Below, piece by piece: positions 8,987 to 17,364 of a DNA stretch of 64,000 bases (positions are counted from its first letter, which is position 1; each line of letters begins with the position of its first letter). This stretch comes from Costertonia aggregata. Lineage in GTDB: Bacteria > Bacteroidota > Bacteroidia > Flavobacteriales > Flavobacteriaceae. The translations under genes and the position numbers were made by a program. Below the pieces are notes generated by a model. The model was not told the DNA's origin. It did not search any database and saw only the letters and a program-made list of their open reading frames with translations. The stretch lies in assembly GCF_013402795.1 (NCBI RefSeq), contig NZ_CP058595.1:1647501-1711500 (forward strand), written 5' to 3'.

Positions 8987-10426
8987 ATGAGACATCTATT
9001 TATAATTCCAATATTGTTGTTAATGATCGGGTGTACCCAAGATTTTGAGGAAATCAACACCAACCCCAATTCTCCCGTAGCTATACAACCTAGCCTGTTG
9101 CTACGCCAGGTCATATATGATTACGGGGAGCAAATGTCCTATGAAGGGTTTACCGCAGGAAATTTATTAGGGCAATATACCACGGCATTGGATTTTAACC
9201 TTTTTGACAGGCACGATTTAAAATCGCCACAGCTGGGCGGTAATCCTTGGCCTATTTTTTACAAGAACTTAAGGGATAACGAGATTATTTTGAACCTATC
9301 ACAAGAAACTCCGGCCTTTGCAGTTTATGAAGGGCCCGCCCGTATTCTAAAGGCCTACATGGCAGCAGCCTTGACCGATCTGTTCGGCGATGTGCCCTAT
9401 TCCGAAGCGTTTAAGGGCGACAGTGGTACGGTCACTCCGGTATACGATACCCAAGAGTCCATTTATATGGGAGAGGATGGTATTTTGGATAACTTGGAAA
9501 AGGGTATCGGTGCGATAGAAAATTACGAAGGCACTATTACCTTGGAAGGCGATATTCTTTTTAGTGGCGATTTGGACGGATGGCTCAAGTTCGCCAATTC
9601 GCTCCGTATAAAATACCTGATGCGTATTTCGGACAAAATGGATGTTGCCCCCCAATTACAAGCTATTGTGACCGAAGCCAATTTTATAGATGAGAATAGC
9701 GAGAACGCCGCTTTTGATTTCACGGATGGCGAACCGAACAATTTCCGCTTGGCGCGATTACGAGTAGGGGATTTCAATAATTTCGTGCTTTCCGAGACCA
9801 TGGAAGATATTCTGACCGCTTTGGAGGATAACCGGATCGCAACCTTGTTCCGACCTTTCGGCAATAGTGATAACGGCGAATTCAACGGACTCTTAAATGG
9901 AATAGACGCAACTCAAAATGCAGCGGTTTTGGCCGACTATTCTTTAGCAGGAACCCAGTTTCGTGAAAATACCGGAGTGTTGGATGCCAATTTTATGACG
10001 AGTATGGAAACCCACTTTCTATTGGCCGAAGCCGCGTTAAAAGGTTGGATTACGGCAGATACGGAACAATTGTATTCTACAGGCGTAACCCATGCCTTTG
10101 ACTATTGGCACACCGAACTCCCGTCTGATTATCTAACGGGAGCTGGGGCCTACGCCAACGGTAATGCCTTGGAAAACATAATTACCCAAAAGTGGATCGC
10201 GAACATGATCAACGGCTACGAAGGCTGGATAGAATACAGAAGAACAGGATTCCCGCAATTGCGAACATTATCCGCTAGCTTGAACAATGATTTGATTCCC
10301 GTACGAATGCCCTACCCGGCTGAGGAAGAGGCCTTGAACAGTGCAAATTATGCCGATGCCGCAGCAAAAACAGAAGGGAACAGTATCAATGTGCCTGTTT
10401 GGTGGGACTCAAAAGGCGAGAATTGA
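8987..10426 (+). CDS. SusD/RagB family outer membrane lipoprotein
   Basis: 479 residues. A lipoprotein signal ends at LLMIGC, and the mature protein begins CTQDFEEINTNPN, a start characteristic of the SusD-like group. The family forms the lid over the SusC barrel and captures ligand at the cell surface. The helical TPR-like scaffold (GPARILKAYMAAALTDLFGDVPYSEAF) and the C-terminal RMPYPAEEEALNSANY segment are recognisable. It is translated directly after susC and forms a single import unit with it. Confidence 0.93.
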   Translation: MRHLFIIPILLLMIGCTQDFEEINTNPNSPVAIQPSLLLRQVIYDYGEQMSYEGFTAGNLLGQYTTALDFNLFDRHDLKSPQLGGNPWPIFYKNLRDNEIILNLSQETPAFAVYEGPARILKAYMAAALTDLFGDVPYSEAFKGDSGTVTPVYDTQESIYMGEDGILDNLEKGIGAIENYEGTITLEGDILFSGDLDGWLKFANSLRIKYLMRISDKMDVAPQLQAIVTEANFIDENSENAAFDFTDGEPNNFRLARLRVGDFNNFVLSETMEDILTALEDNRIATLFRPFGNSDNGEFNGLLNGIDATQNAAVLADYSLAGTQFRENTGVLDANFMTSMETHFLLAEAALKGWITADTEQLYSTGVTHAFDYWHTELPSDYLTGAGAYANGNALENIITQKWIANMINGYEGWIEYRRTGFPQLRTLSASLNNDLIPVRMPYPAEEEALNSANYADAAAKTEGNSINVPVWWDSKGEN

Positions 10427-10480
10427 TCATAAAATACCATGAGCGTTATTTCCTTGGATAGTTTCTAGAATAATAAAAAT

Positions 10481-11818
10481 ATGGACGTAAAATTTTGGCA
10501 ATGGGGTCTAGTGATAGCATCAAGTTTGATGTTGTTCTTCCTTTCTCCTTTGGCAAAAAATACCCATCAGTTTTTTAAAGCGGTTCAAGAGAAGAAAACG
10601 CCCAATACTTTTACGTTAATGGGCAGTTTGGTGATTTCTTGGATATTTGCCAAGAGCATTACCAACGCTGCGAACCTAGGCTTGGATTACGGTATTGTAG
10701 GCGGTATAGCCTATGCGGGCTACTATGTTTCGTTCGCCGTAGCGGGAATAGTGATCTACCGAATGCGGCTGCATGGAAAATACGCGAGCATTCATCACTT
10801 TCTCACTTCCAAATTTGGAAAAAGTGCCGTTGCAGTATTTTCTATTTTAATTGCTATTCGCCTTTTTAACGAGGTGTGGAGCAACACTATGGTCATCGGC
10901 ACCTATTTTGGCGATATGGGTACGGGTGCCTACTATTGGTCCATTTTGGTCTTTACCGGGCTAACGTTGGCGTATGTTCTAAAGGGAGGTATGAGCAGTT
11001 CCATTTTTACCGATGTTGTTCAAATGGTACTTTTTACCATTTTATTGGTCGTAATTCTATGGGCCATATTTACTTCGGAAAATGCAATTACGCCGATAGA
11101 AGTTGTATCGTCCGGGGTTTGGTCGTTTGATACGGGCCTCAATTTGCTGTTCGCTGCAATATTACAGTCCCTCAGCTATCCATTTCATGACCCCGTATTG
11201 ACAGATAGGGGGTTTTTAAGTAGTCCCAAAACAACCCTAAAAAGCTTTCTTTGGGCCTGTGTGTTGGGTGGCATCTGTATTGCACTGTTCAGTATAATAG
11301 GTGTGTACGCCCAAGCTATGGGAATGCAGGGCCAGGCAGCTGTAGAAGTTGGGAAAGCCTTTGGCGTGGCGATTTTGTTGGTTATTAATTTTATCATGAT
11401 AACCTCGGCGGCCTCTACGTTGGATTCTACGTTTTCATCGTTCTCCAAATTATTGGCCATTGACCTTAATTTAGGAAATTCATTAAAATTCGGGCGTTGG
11501 TCTATGGTCATGATCGCTATTTTAGGTACCGTTCCCGTTTTTTTGGATGCCGAGATATTATCGGCGACTACCATCAGCGGAACTATGGTCATCGGCTTGA
11601 CCCCCATATTCATTTTTTGGAAAGGTAAAGCACCTAAGATTAGTTTTCATCTTAGTGTGTTTTGTGGCATATTATTCGGATTTTTGTTGATTTTCAACTG
11701 GTTCCCAAAAGAATTGATTTTTACAACTGGTAAATACGCCAATTTGCTTTGGATCAATCTTTGGGGAATTGTAAGCTGTATTTTACTCTATTTTATACCC
11801 AAATGGATAAAAGGATAA
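10481..11818 (+). CDS. Sodium:solute symporter (SSS) family transporter
   Basis: 445 residues, about 12-13 transmembrane helices, no signal peptide. The SSS fold is indicated by YAGYYVSFAVAGIVIYRMR, KGGMSSSIFTDVVQM and the ITSAASTLDSTFSSFSK segment, which corresponds to the sodium-site helix in this family. It would carry the SusC/SusD substrate across the inner membrane using the sodium gradient. Its last 16 bp overlap the next gene, showing operon organisation. The substrate cannot be read from the sequence; cluster context suggests an organoarsenical, nucleoside or small sugar acid. Confidence 0.88.
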   Translation: MDVKFWQWGLVIASSLMLFFLSPLAKNTHQFFKAVQEKKTPNTFTLMGSLVISWIFAKSITNAANLGLDYGIVGGIAYAGYYVSFAVAGIVIYRMRLHGKYASIHHFLTSKFGKSAVAVFSILIAIRLFNEVWSNTMVIGTYFGDMGTGAYYWSILVFTGLTLAYVLKGGMSSSIFTDVVQMVLFTILLVVILWAIFTSENAITPIEVVSSGVWSFDTGLNLLFAAILQSLSYPFHDPVLTDRGFLSSPKTTLKSFLWACVLGGICIALFSIIGVYAQAMGMQGQAAVEVGKAFGVAILLVINFIMITSAASTLDSTFSSFSKLLAIDLNLGNSLKFGRWSMVMIAILGTVPVFLDAEILSATTISGTMVIGLTPIFIFWKGKAPKISFHLSVFCGILFGFLLIFNWFPKELIFTTGKYANLLWINLWGIVSCILLYFIPKWIKG

Positions 11819-13008
11819 CACATATCGGCACAAAAAGCGGCAAGCTATTGCTCTTTGGCGGGGTATACAGCAATTTGCAAGCTTTGGAAAAATTGATTTC
11901 CATTGCCAAAATCAATGATATTGTGCCCGAAAACTGTATCTGTACCGGAGATTTGACCGGCTATTGTGCCCAACCTGAAGAAACCGTACAATTATTCCGA
12001 AAATGGGGTGCATTGAGTATTGCCGGAAACGTAGAACAACAACTTGCCAACGATAGTGAGGATTGTGGTTGCGATTTTAGGGCCGGTAGTCGTTGCGATG
12101 GTTTTTCCAAGCTTTGGTTCCCTTATACCAAAGGGCGTTTGTCTCAAGAATCATTGGATTGGATGACTACGATTCCCGAATACATCAGTTTTGATTACGG
12201 CGGAAAAAAAGTGACCGTAGTACATGGTAATTATGGCAATACTTCCGAGTTTGTATTCAAATCCAACGCAAACCGTAGTAAAAACAGGTGTTTTGAGGAG
12301 ACGCAAAGCGATATTGTCATTGCGGGGCATTGCGGGCTTCCCTTTCATCAATCCATAAAAGAAAAGCTATGGCTCAATCCCGGTGTTATTGGTATGCCTG
12401 CAAACGATGGAACGACCAGGGTTTGGTATATGCTACTGGAAATCGAAAAAGGAGAAATAAAATATACTCATCGGTCTTTTGAATATAATCATAAGACCAC
12501 TCAACAATTTATGCTTGAGAACCATTTGCCCGAAGAATACGCCGATACGCTTTCTTCCGGTATTTGGGACAATATAGAAATTTTGCCCGAGCTTGAAAAA
12601 ATGGGCCAGGGCATTCCGATAAATTTGGACACCACTACAAAACAGAATATAGAACCTAAAACACATAAAAAGATGGCAGATACGTATTACAATCCGAAAG
12701 ATTTGCGAAAATTTGGAAAAATTACCGAGTGGAGTGAAGAACTGGGTACTAAGTTTTTTGATTATTACGGTAAGGTTTTCGAAGAAGGCGCACTAAGTGC
12801 AAGGGAGAAGTCCTTAATTGCATTGGCGGTTTCCCATGTGGTAAAATGCCCCTATTGCATAGACGCCTACACGAAAGACGGTTTGCAAAAAGGTGTTACC
12901 AAAGAAGAAATGATGGAAGCGGTACATGTTGGAGCAGCGATTGAAAGCGGCGCAACTTTAGTGCACGGTGTGCAGATGATGAACAAATACGATAAATTGT
13001 CGATGTAA
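11803..13008 (+). CDS. Metallophosphoesterase-like protein fused to an AhpD/CMD-type arsenosugar-associated peroxidase-like domain
   Basis: 401 residues from the ATG at 11803 (MDKRITHIG). Residues about 10-245 are a calcineurin-like phosphoesterase domain with CTGDLTGYCAQPEE, IAGNVEQ, VVHGNYG and IAGHCGLPF. The first metal motif, normally D-x-H, reads GGVYSN, and there is a CGCDFRAGSRC cysteine cluster. After a linker, residues about 291-401 begin MADTYYNPKDLRKFG and match the small carboxymuconolactone-decarboxylase/AhpD-like protein usually encoded alone beside arsS, with redox motif KCPYCIDAYTK and the HVGAAIESGATLVHG helix. The in-frame ATG at 12673 marks the probable ancestral start. The fusion is uninterrupted here. 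Confidence 0.85.
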   Translation: MDKRITHIGTKSGKLLLFGGVYSNLQALEKLISIAKINDIVPENCICTGDLTGYCAQPEETVQLFRKWGALSIAGNVEQQLANDSEDCGCDFRAGSRCDGFSKLWFPYTKGRLSQESLDWMTTIPEYISFDYGGKKVTVVHGNYGNTSEFVFKSNANRSKNRCFEETQSDIVIAGHCGLPFHQSIKEKLWLNPGVIGMPANDGTTRVWYMLLEIEKGEIKYTHRSFEYNHKTTQQFMLENHLPEEYADTLSSGIWDNIEILPELEKMGQGIPINLDTTTKQNIEPKTHKKMADTYYNPKDLRKFGKITEWSEELGTKFFDYYGKVFEEGALSAREKSLIALAVSHVVKCPYCIDAYTKDGLQKGVTKEEMMEAVHVGAAIESGATLVHGVQMMNKYDKLSM

Positions 13009-13025
13009 TCGACAGAACGCTGCGC

Positions 13026-13039
13026 TCTTACATGTAAGA
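13026..13039. repeat. 14-bp perfect palindrome between the fusion gene and arsS
   Basis: TCTTACATGTAAGA is a perfect inverted repeat 17 bp after the stop of the fusion gene and 86 bp before arsS, flanked by CGCTGCGC and CCGCTTCGC. No T tract follows directly, so it is more likely an operator or RNA-processing structure than a terminator. Confidence 0.5.
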
Positions 13040-13125
13040 CCGCTTCGCTTTTGGAAAATAGATAATTAATAGAGTTCAACTGGTGGTTTCTTAATACGCA
13101 CCACTGCGAACTCAATACTAAAAAT

Positions 13126-14181
13126 ATGGCTACGAAATCATTAAAGGCAAAGGGTAATGAGCTGGCCCAAAGTAACCGACAGCTCGATATTTTAAACGGA
13201 GGCGTCTTTGCCGACGGGGAGCTCCCTTATTTTAAGGACAAGATCAATGAAATAGGGCATTTTCCGTTGCGCCCCAAGAAATTGGAAATCCTTCAAATCA
13301 ACGTGGGGTATATGTGTAACCAAGTTTGTGAACATTGCCATGTGGATGCGGGTCCGGACCGAAAGGAAATCATGACCCGTGAAACCATGCAACAATGCTT
13401 GGCAGTCATTAAGAACACCGGAGCGCATACGCTTGATCTCACGGGCGGTGCACCAGAGATGAACCCTGATTTTGAATGGTTCGTAGAAGAAGCGGCCAAG
13501 GCGGGCATCAAGGATTTTATCGTGCGTTCGAACTTGACCATCATACGGGCCAATAAAAAATATTATCACTTGCCGGATTTCTTTAAAAAACACAACGTGC
13601 ACGTCATCTCATCCATGCCGCACTACACCCGTGGAAAAACGGATAAGCAGCGCGGTGACGGTGTTTTTGACAAGTCCATCAAAGCCTTGCAAGAGTTGAA
13701 TGCACGTGGTTATGGCATGCCTGGCAGCGATTTACGATTGGATTTGGTGTACAACCCCTCAGGGGCGTACTTACCAGGTGACCAAATGGCTATGGAAAAG
13801 GACTTTAAAAAGGCTCTGGACGAAGATTTTGGGATTCAGTTTCACAATCTTTTCGCCATAACCAATTTACCTATTGCCCGTTTTCTGGATTACCTGATTG
13901 CATCCGAAAATTATGAGGACTATATGTATGCGTTGGTCGAGGCATACAATCCGTCGGCAGTGGCCAATGTCATGTGTACCAACACCATTTCCATTAGTTG
14001 GGACGGCTGGCTGTACGATTGTGACTTTAACCAAATGCTGGATCTTAAAGTGGCCAGTAAGGTAAAACACATAAAAGATTATAATGAAGATTTATTAAAC
14101 GATAGAAATATTATCATCTCCCAGCATTGCTATGGGTGTACCGCTGGGGCGGGGAGTAGTTGCCAAGGGACAGTTGCGTAG
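13126..14181 (+). CDS. arsS: Arsenosugar biosynthesis radical SAM protein ArsS
   Basis: 351 residues. The radical SAM cluster motif is CNQVCEHC within GYMCNQVCEHCHVDAGPDRKE (CxxxCxxC), followed by the SAM-binding LTGGAPEMNP. The C-terminal Cys-rich domain carries NVMCTNTISISWDGWLYDCDFNQML and ends SQHCYGCTAGAGSSCQG, the signature of the 'radical SAM/Cys-rich (SeCys)' family renamed ArsS. Known ArsS enzymes attach the 5'-deoxyadenosyl group to methylated arsenic, the first step towards arsenosugars. No selenocysteine codon is used here. Last gene of the cluster; no ArsM methyltransferase lies in the window. Confidence 0.92.
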   Translation: MATKSLKAKGNELAQSNRQLDILNGGVFADGELPYFKDKINEIGHFPLRPKKLEILQINVGYMCNQVCEHCHVDAGPDRKEIMTRETMQQCLAVIKNTGAHTLDLTGGAPEMNPDFEWFVEEAAKAGIKDFIVRSNLTIIRANKKYYHLPDFFKKHNVHVISSMPHYTRGKTDKQRGDGVFDKSIKALQELNARGYGMPGSDLRLDLVYNPSGAYLPGDQMAMEKDFKKALDEDFGIQFHNLFAITNLPIARFLDYLIASENYEDYMYALVEAYNPSAVANVMCTNTISISWDGWLYDCDFNQMLDLKVASKVKHIKDYNEDLLNDRNIIISQHCYGCTAGAGSSCQGTVA

Positions 14182-14251
14182 ACTCCTTTTGATGACTTAT
14201 GGAAAAGTAATCTTGGTATCTATACGTACTATTAACAAATGTATACTGTTA

Positions 14252-14917
14252 TCATAACGCTCGATTTAAAAATCCTATTATAGGTTTTACTTCTCCAAAA
14301 TATTCAATGATTTTTGAAACTGCATTTTCAGAAGTGATTTCCTTATCCGTCAATTTCCGCATTGTGTAGAACCCTTTCATTCGTAAGTATGCTATTGCAG
14401 GACTTTCTTTGTCAAATCCTTTCGGTACAGTTTTTAATTCGGATGGCGATTCAATTCCGTTTGGGTATGTTTCTTTAAAAGATTTTGAGTTCAGTAGCGA
14501 TTCCCATTCATTGAGGTCGTGTTCTATTTCTTTTCTAAACTTGTTCAAAGTTGGTGTTTGTGGCATATAAACTCCGCCACCCACAAAACAATTGTTCGGT
14601 TCTAAATGTAGATAATAACTTGCGTGTTCAGATTTCCGTCCGTTGGGATTGAAATTAGCAAAGTAGTTCGTCTTATAAGGCGATTTGTCATCTGAAAATC
14701 GAATATCTCGATTGATTCGTTTAATACATTTTTTGGCTTGTAAATCTTGCTTTTCAATATCGCCATCTATGGAAGCAAGTCCGCTTATAATGTCAGATAC
14801 AAAATTTTCAAAATCTGCTCGTGATTTCTTATAATCAGTTTGGTTGTCTTTAAACCATTCGGTTGTATTGTTTTTTTTGAGCTCTGTCAAAAAAGCAAGT
14901 GTTTTATCTTGTAGCAT
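14252..14917 (-). CDS. DUF2461 (TIGR02453) family protein
   Basis: 221 residues. Recognised by the N-terminal TLAFLTELKKNNTTEWFKDN, the central RINRDIRFSDDKSPYKTNY and the GGGVYMPQTPTLNKFRKEI segment, all typical of this uncharacterised bacterial family. It is cytoplasmic with no signal peptide. Its start lies 4 bp after the stop of the sigma factor gene, so it is the last member of a four-gene minus-strand operon (SDR-like, DoxX, sigma factor, DUF2461). Its function is unknown. Confidence 0.88.
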   Translation of the reverse strand: MLQDKTLAFLTELKKNNTTEWFKDNQTDYKKSRADFENFVSDIISGLASIDGDIEKQDLQAKKCIKRINRDIRFSDDKSPYKTNYFANFNPNGRKSEHASYYLHLEPNNCFVGGGVYMPQTPTLNKFRKEIEHDLNEWESLLNSKSFKETYPNGIESPSELKTVPKGFDKESPAIAYLRMKGFYTMRKLTDKEITSENAVSKIIEYFGEVKPIIGFLNRAL

Positions 14918-14921
14918 AATT

Positions 14922-15761
14922 TTAGTTTTGAATGGTTTCTATTTCATCTATTGCCAATCTTGTGCATTGCATTATAATATCTTGCATATCTGCTCCTTCA
15001 CTATTTAAAGGGTCAATCGCCGCTACCAGATCAGCTCGTAATTGGTATAGTTTTTCTTTTGGTTCTTTTTCTGAAGACTTAACCATTTTAATCTTCATCA
15101 ATTCCTCTTGTTTGGTCTGTTTTGGATTATAAATGCCTGCCAGTTCTGTACATTGATGACAAGCACCATTTTTGTTGATTAAGGCACAGCGATTGTCAAA
15201 AATTTCAATCATTGTCTTACGCGCATTGAATAGCAAATGCTTAACTACGCCTTCTGTTTTGCCCAAAATATCTGCTATTTCTGTTCTTGAAAAGTAATAT
15301 ATATCTTTTAGGATAATGGCAATCTGCTCTTCTAATGTCAAGGTTTTGGAAATACAGGTAAAGCAAAAATCTATATGCTCTTTTACTTCGTACCGACCTC
15401 GATTAGAAGTTTGATTGGTCATTACAAAAAGCTGTTGAATGTATTCGGTTGACATAGCCAACGATTTTGCTTGGTCTTGAGCATTGGGCAACCATCTTTT
15501 TTTCTTTTTCAAAAAATCGTAAGCAAGATTTGTGGCGATTTGAAACACCCACGTTTTAAATGCTGAATTGCCTTTAAAAGTCGATATTTTATCAAATGCC
15601 TTTACAAACGTATCGTGCGTTAAATCATCAGTATCGTTTCGGTCGGTCAATAATCGATACAAATATGATTTTAATTGTGGTTGAAATTCCGCAAATAGAC
15701 ATTGGAAGGCTTTAATGTCGCCTTCCAAAGCTTTTTTTAAGTTATTATTTTCTGTTTCCAT
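14922..15761 (-). CDS. ECF-type RNA polymerase sigma factor with C-terminal cysteine motif
   Basis: 279 residues from the ATG at 15761 (METENNNLKKAL); a longer start would overlap doxX. Region 2 (LKSYLYRLLTDRNDTDDLTHDTFVKAFD...FKTWVFQIATNLAYDFLKKK) and region 4 (SRTEIADILGKTEGVVKHLLFNARKTM) are clear. After region 4 there is CALINKNGACHQC plus ELAGIYNPKQ, a C-x8-C-x2-C cluster that could bind metal or sense redox state, followed by about 65 residues. No anti-sigma gene is adjacent. It probably controls its own operon or a stress regulon. Confidence 0.88.
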   Translation of the reverse strand: METENNNLKKALEGDIKAFQCLFAEFQPQLKSYLYRLLTDRNDTDDLTHDTFVKAFDKISTFKGNSAFKTWVFQIATNLAYDFLKKKKRWLPNAQDQAKSLAMSTEYIQQLFVMTNQTSNRGRYEVKEHIDFCFTCISKTLTLEEQIAIILKDIYYFSRTEIADILGKTEGVVKHLLFNARKTMIEIFDNRCALINKNGACHQCTELAGIYNPKQTKQEELMKIKMVKSSEKEPKEKLYQLRADLVAAIDPLNSEGADMQDIIMQCTRLAIDEIETIQN

Positions 15762-15771
15762 AATCTTTCTA

Positions 15772-16143
15772 TTAAACAAAGCGTTCGTCTGTTGCGACAT
15801 ATTTTGCATACATCAAGGCAGCACCAGCCATTGCCGTATCTCGGAATATTCCGATAAACTGAACAAAGTCGCCTTCCATTGCTTTTGGTATATGGATTAT
15901 GAATACGAAAAGTATAAGTTCCAATGCTAAGAGCACAGATGCTAATTTATCGAATTTCTTGAAAGCCGCAGCTACTGCGAACGCAATGAGACAGACACCT
16001 GAAAAGTAAATCCAAAAAACCTTAAATGGTAAATAATCTGGAATATAATCTATCGTGAATTCTGTAGGGCCAAAATGTAAGAACCCAAAAACTGCGAATG
16101 GTAAGATGAACAACCATTTTCCTAAATTTAATATTGATTTCAT
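15772..16143 (-). CDS. DoxX-like family membrane protein
   Basis: 123 residues with four hydrophobic helices, starting KSILNLGKWLFILPFAVFGFLHFG and continuing VFWIYFSGVCLIAFAVAAAF, VLLALELILFVFII and DTAMAGAALMYAKY, a DoxX-type arrangement. Bacterial DoxX proteins are linked to redox and detoxification functions, but the exact role varies. It lies between the SDR-like gene (19-bp gap) and the sigma factor gene (10-bp gap) in one operon. Confidence 0.8.
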   Translation of the reverse strand: MKSILNLGKWLFILPFAVFGFLHFGPTEFTIDYIPDYLPFKVFWIYFSGVCLIAFAVAAAFKKFDKLASVLLALELILFVFIIHIPKAMEGDFVQFIGIFRDTAMAGAALMYAKYVATDERFV

Positions 16144-16162
16144 ATGTTACTATTTATTATTT

Positions 16163-16963
16163 TTAAATTACACTTGCTGTTCCAAAATCCACATCCACGA
16201 TATGACTGTTCAATGCAGCTCCAGCGTCCGAAACTAAGAATGCGGCTACTTTTCCTGTATCTTTTGTGGTCAATGACCTCTTTAAAAGTCCACCATTTGA
16301 CATTTGCTCTGCCATAATTTCTGCTGGAATACCAATCGTTTTTGCGTTTTCAATTGTTGTTTCTATGATTGTTCTCGTTTCTGGCATTGCTGTGGGATTG
16401 ATGCAAATAACCTTGATACCAGACATACCGAATTCTGTAGCGAAGGTTCTTGTGAGTCCTTCAATTCCTGTGCAAGCTGCCGTAATGCCTGACATAAATG
16501 GTGATTTAAGTCTTGAAAGCCTTGCGGTCAATAATAGAATTGTGCCTTTGGATTCTGTTTGTTGCATATATTTTGCAGCGATTCGTGATGTAAGAAATTG
16601 CGAACCTAAATGAACTTGAATAGGTTTCATAAAAGTCTCGAAAGGTATTTGTGTGGATGGTTGTCCATAACCGCCATCTTTAGCTCGAATGCCGATACCG
16701 TTGAAAACAATGTCAAGTTTTCCTTCCTCCTCAACAATTTGTTTTAGGAAGTTGTCTATCTCGTTTTCGTTTGTTGCATCAACCTTGAAGGGTTTTGCAA
16801 AATCGCCATTGGCAATTATTTCTGCTGAAAGCGATTCCACTTCGTTTAAATTCCGTCCCGAAACATAAACGATTGCACCTTCTTTTGCCATTTCGATAGC
16901 CACTTCCCGAGCTATCGCTCCATTGGCTGCAAATACTGCTGCTACTTTGTTTTGTAATTTCAT
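16163..16963 (-). CDS. Short-chain dehydrogenase/reductase-like protein lacking the catalytic YxxxK
   Basis: 266 residues with SDR architecture: NKVAAVFAANGAIAREVA in place of the TGxxxGIG loop, SGRNLNEVE, DATNENEID, then FNGIGIRAKDG for the NAG region, and GLTRTFATEFGMSGIKVICINPT after the active site. Where SDRs have YxxxK this protein reads ITAAC, and the preceding Ser region reads LLTARLS. The classical Ser-Tyr-Lys residues are therefore absent. It may be a non-catalytic NAD(P)-binding sensor or use different chemistry. First gene of the SDR-DoxX-sigma-DUF2461 operon. Confidence 0.85.
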   Translation of the reverse strand: MKLQNKVAAVFAANGAIAREVAIEMAKEGAIVYVSGRNLNEVESLSAEIIANGDFAKPFKVDATNENEIDNFLKQIVEEEGKLDIVFNGIGIRAKDGGYGQPSTQIPFETFMKPIQVHLGSQFLTSRIAAKYMQQTESKGTILLLTARLSRLKSPFMSGITAACTGIEGLTRTFATEFGMSGIKVICINPTAMPETRTIIETTIENAKTIGIPAEIMAEQMSNGGLLKRSLTTKDTGKVAAFLVSDAGAALNSHIVDVDFGTASVI

Positions 16964-17227
16964 AATCCTTGTTTTTTAATGGTTTATACGCTTTAGACTT
17001 TTGAGCGAAACAAAACGGTCGGGATTTTTCGAATTATTTCTTAATCCATATGAAATCCTATGTAAAATAATGATGTTAGGGTGGACTTTATGTACGAATT
17101 CAATTCAGCAATACCTATGCTAATCATAGCAAAAAATGTAGTGTTACGTCCTGAATCAAACATGAGGGATAACGAAATAAAAACTTAGAATTGGTGTTTT
17201 TGTCTTAAAAACCGGCCACTTAAACCA

Positions 17228-17237
17228 ACCAGCTGGT
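17228..17237. promoter_or_regulatory. Candidate operator palindrome ACCAGCTGGT
   Basis: A 10-bp perfect palindrome (context CAACCAGCTGGTCTA) in the middle of the divergent region upstream of the TetR gene. Its size and position suit a TetR-type half-site pair. No second copy was seen nearby. Confidence 0.35.
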
Positions 17238-17346
17238 CTATTCAATAAGGTATAAAACAAGCAGTTCATCTATATTTTGAACGTTGAACGATTTTTTATA
17301 CCGTTACAACCAAAGAATCCGTAGCAGCTTACGTTTCAGAAGTTAT

Positions 17347-17364
17347 CTGTAACAGACTTTACAG
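17347..17364. promoter_or_regulatory. Candidate TetR operator CTGTAA-N6-TTACAG
   Basis: An 18-bp interrupted inverted repeat whose right end lies 27 bp before the TetR start codon, the usual site for autorepression. A short hairpin AGACT-TTAC-AGTCT followed by Ts overlaps its right half, so a weak leader terminator is an alternative reading. Confidence 0.4.

Noticed and set aside
13126-14181. Possible selenocysteine in the ArsS C-terminal domain, as implied by the family's older SeCys name
   Set aside because: All conserved positions are ordinary Cys codons (TGT/TGC), and the gene ends at a TAG with no in-frame TGA inside.
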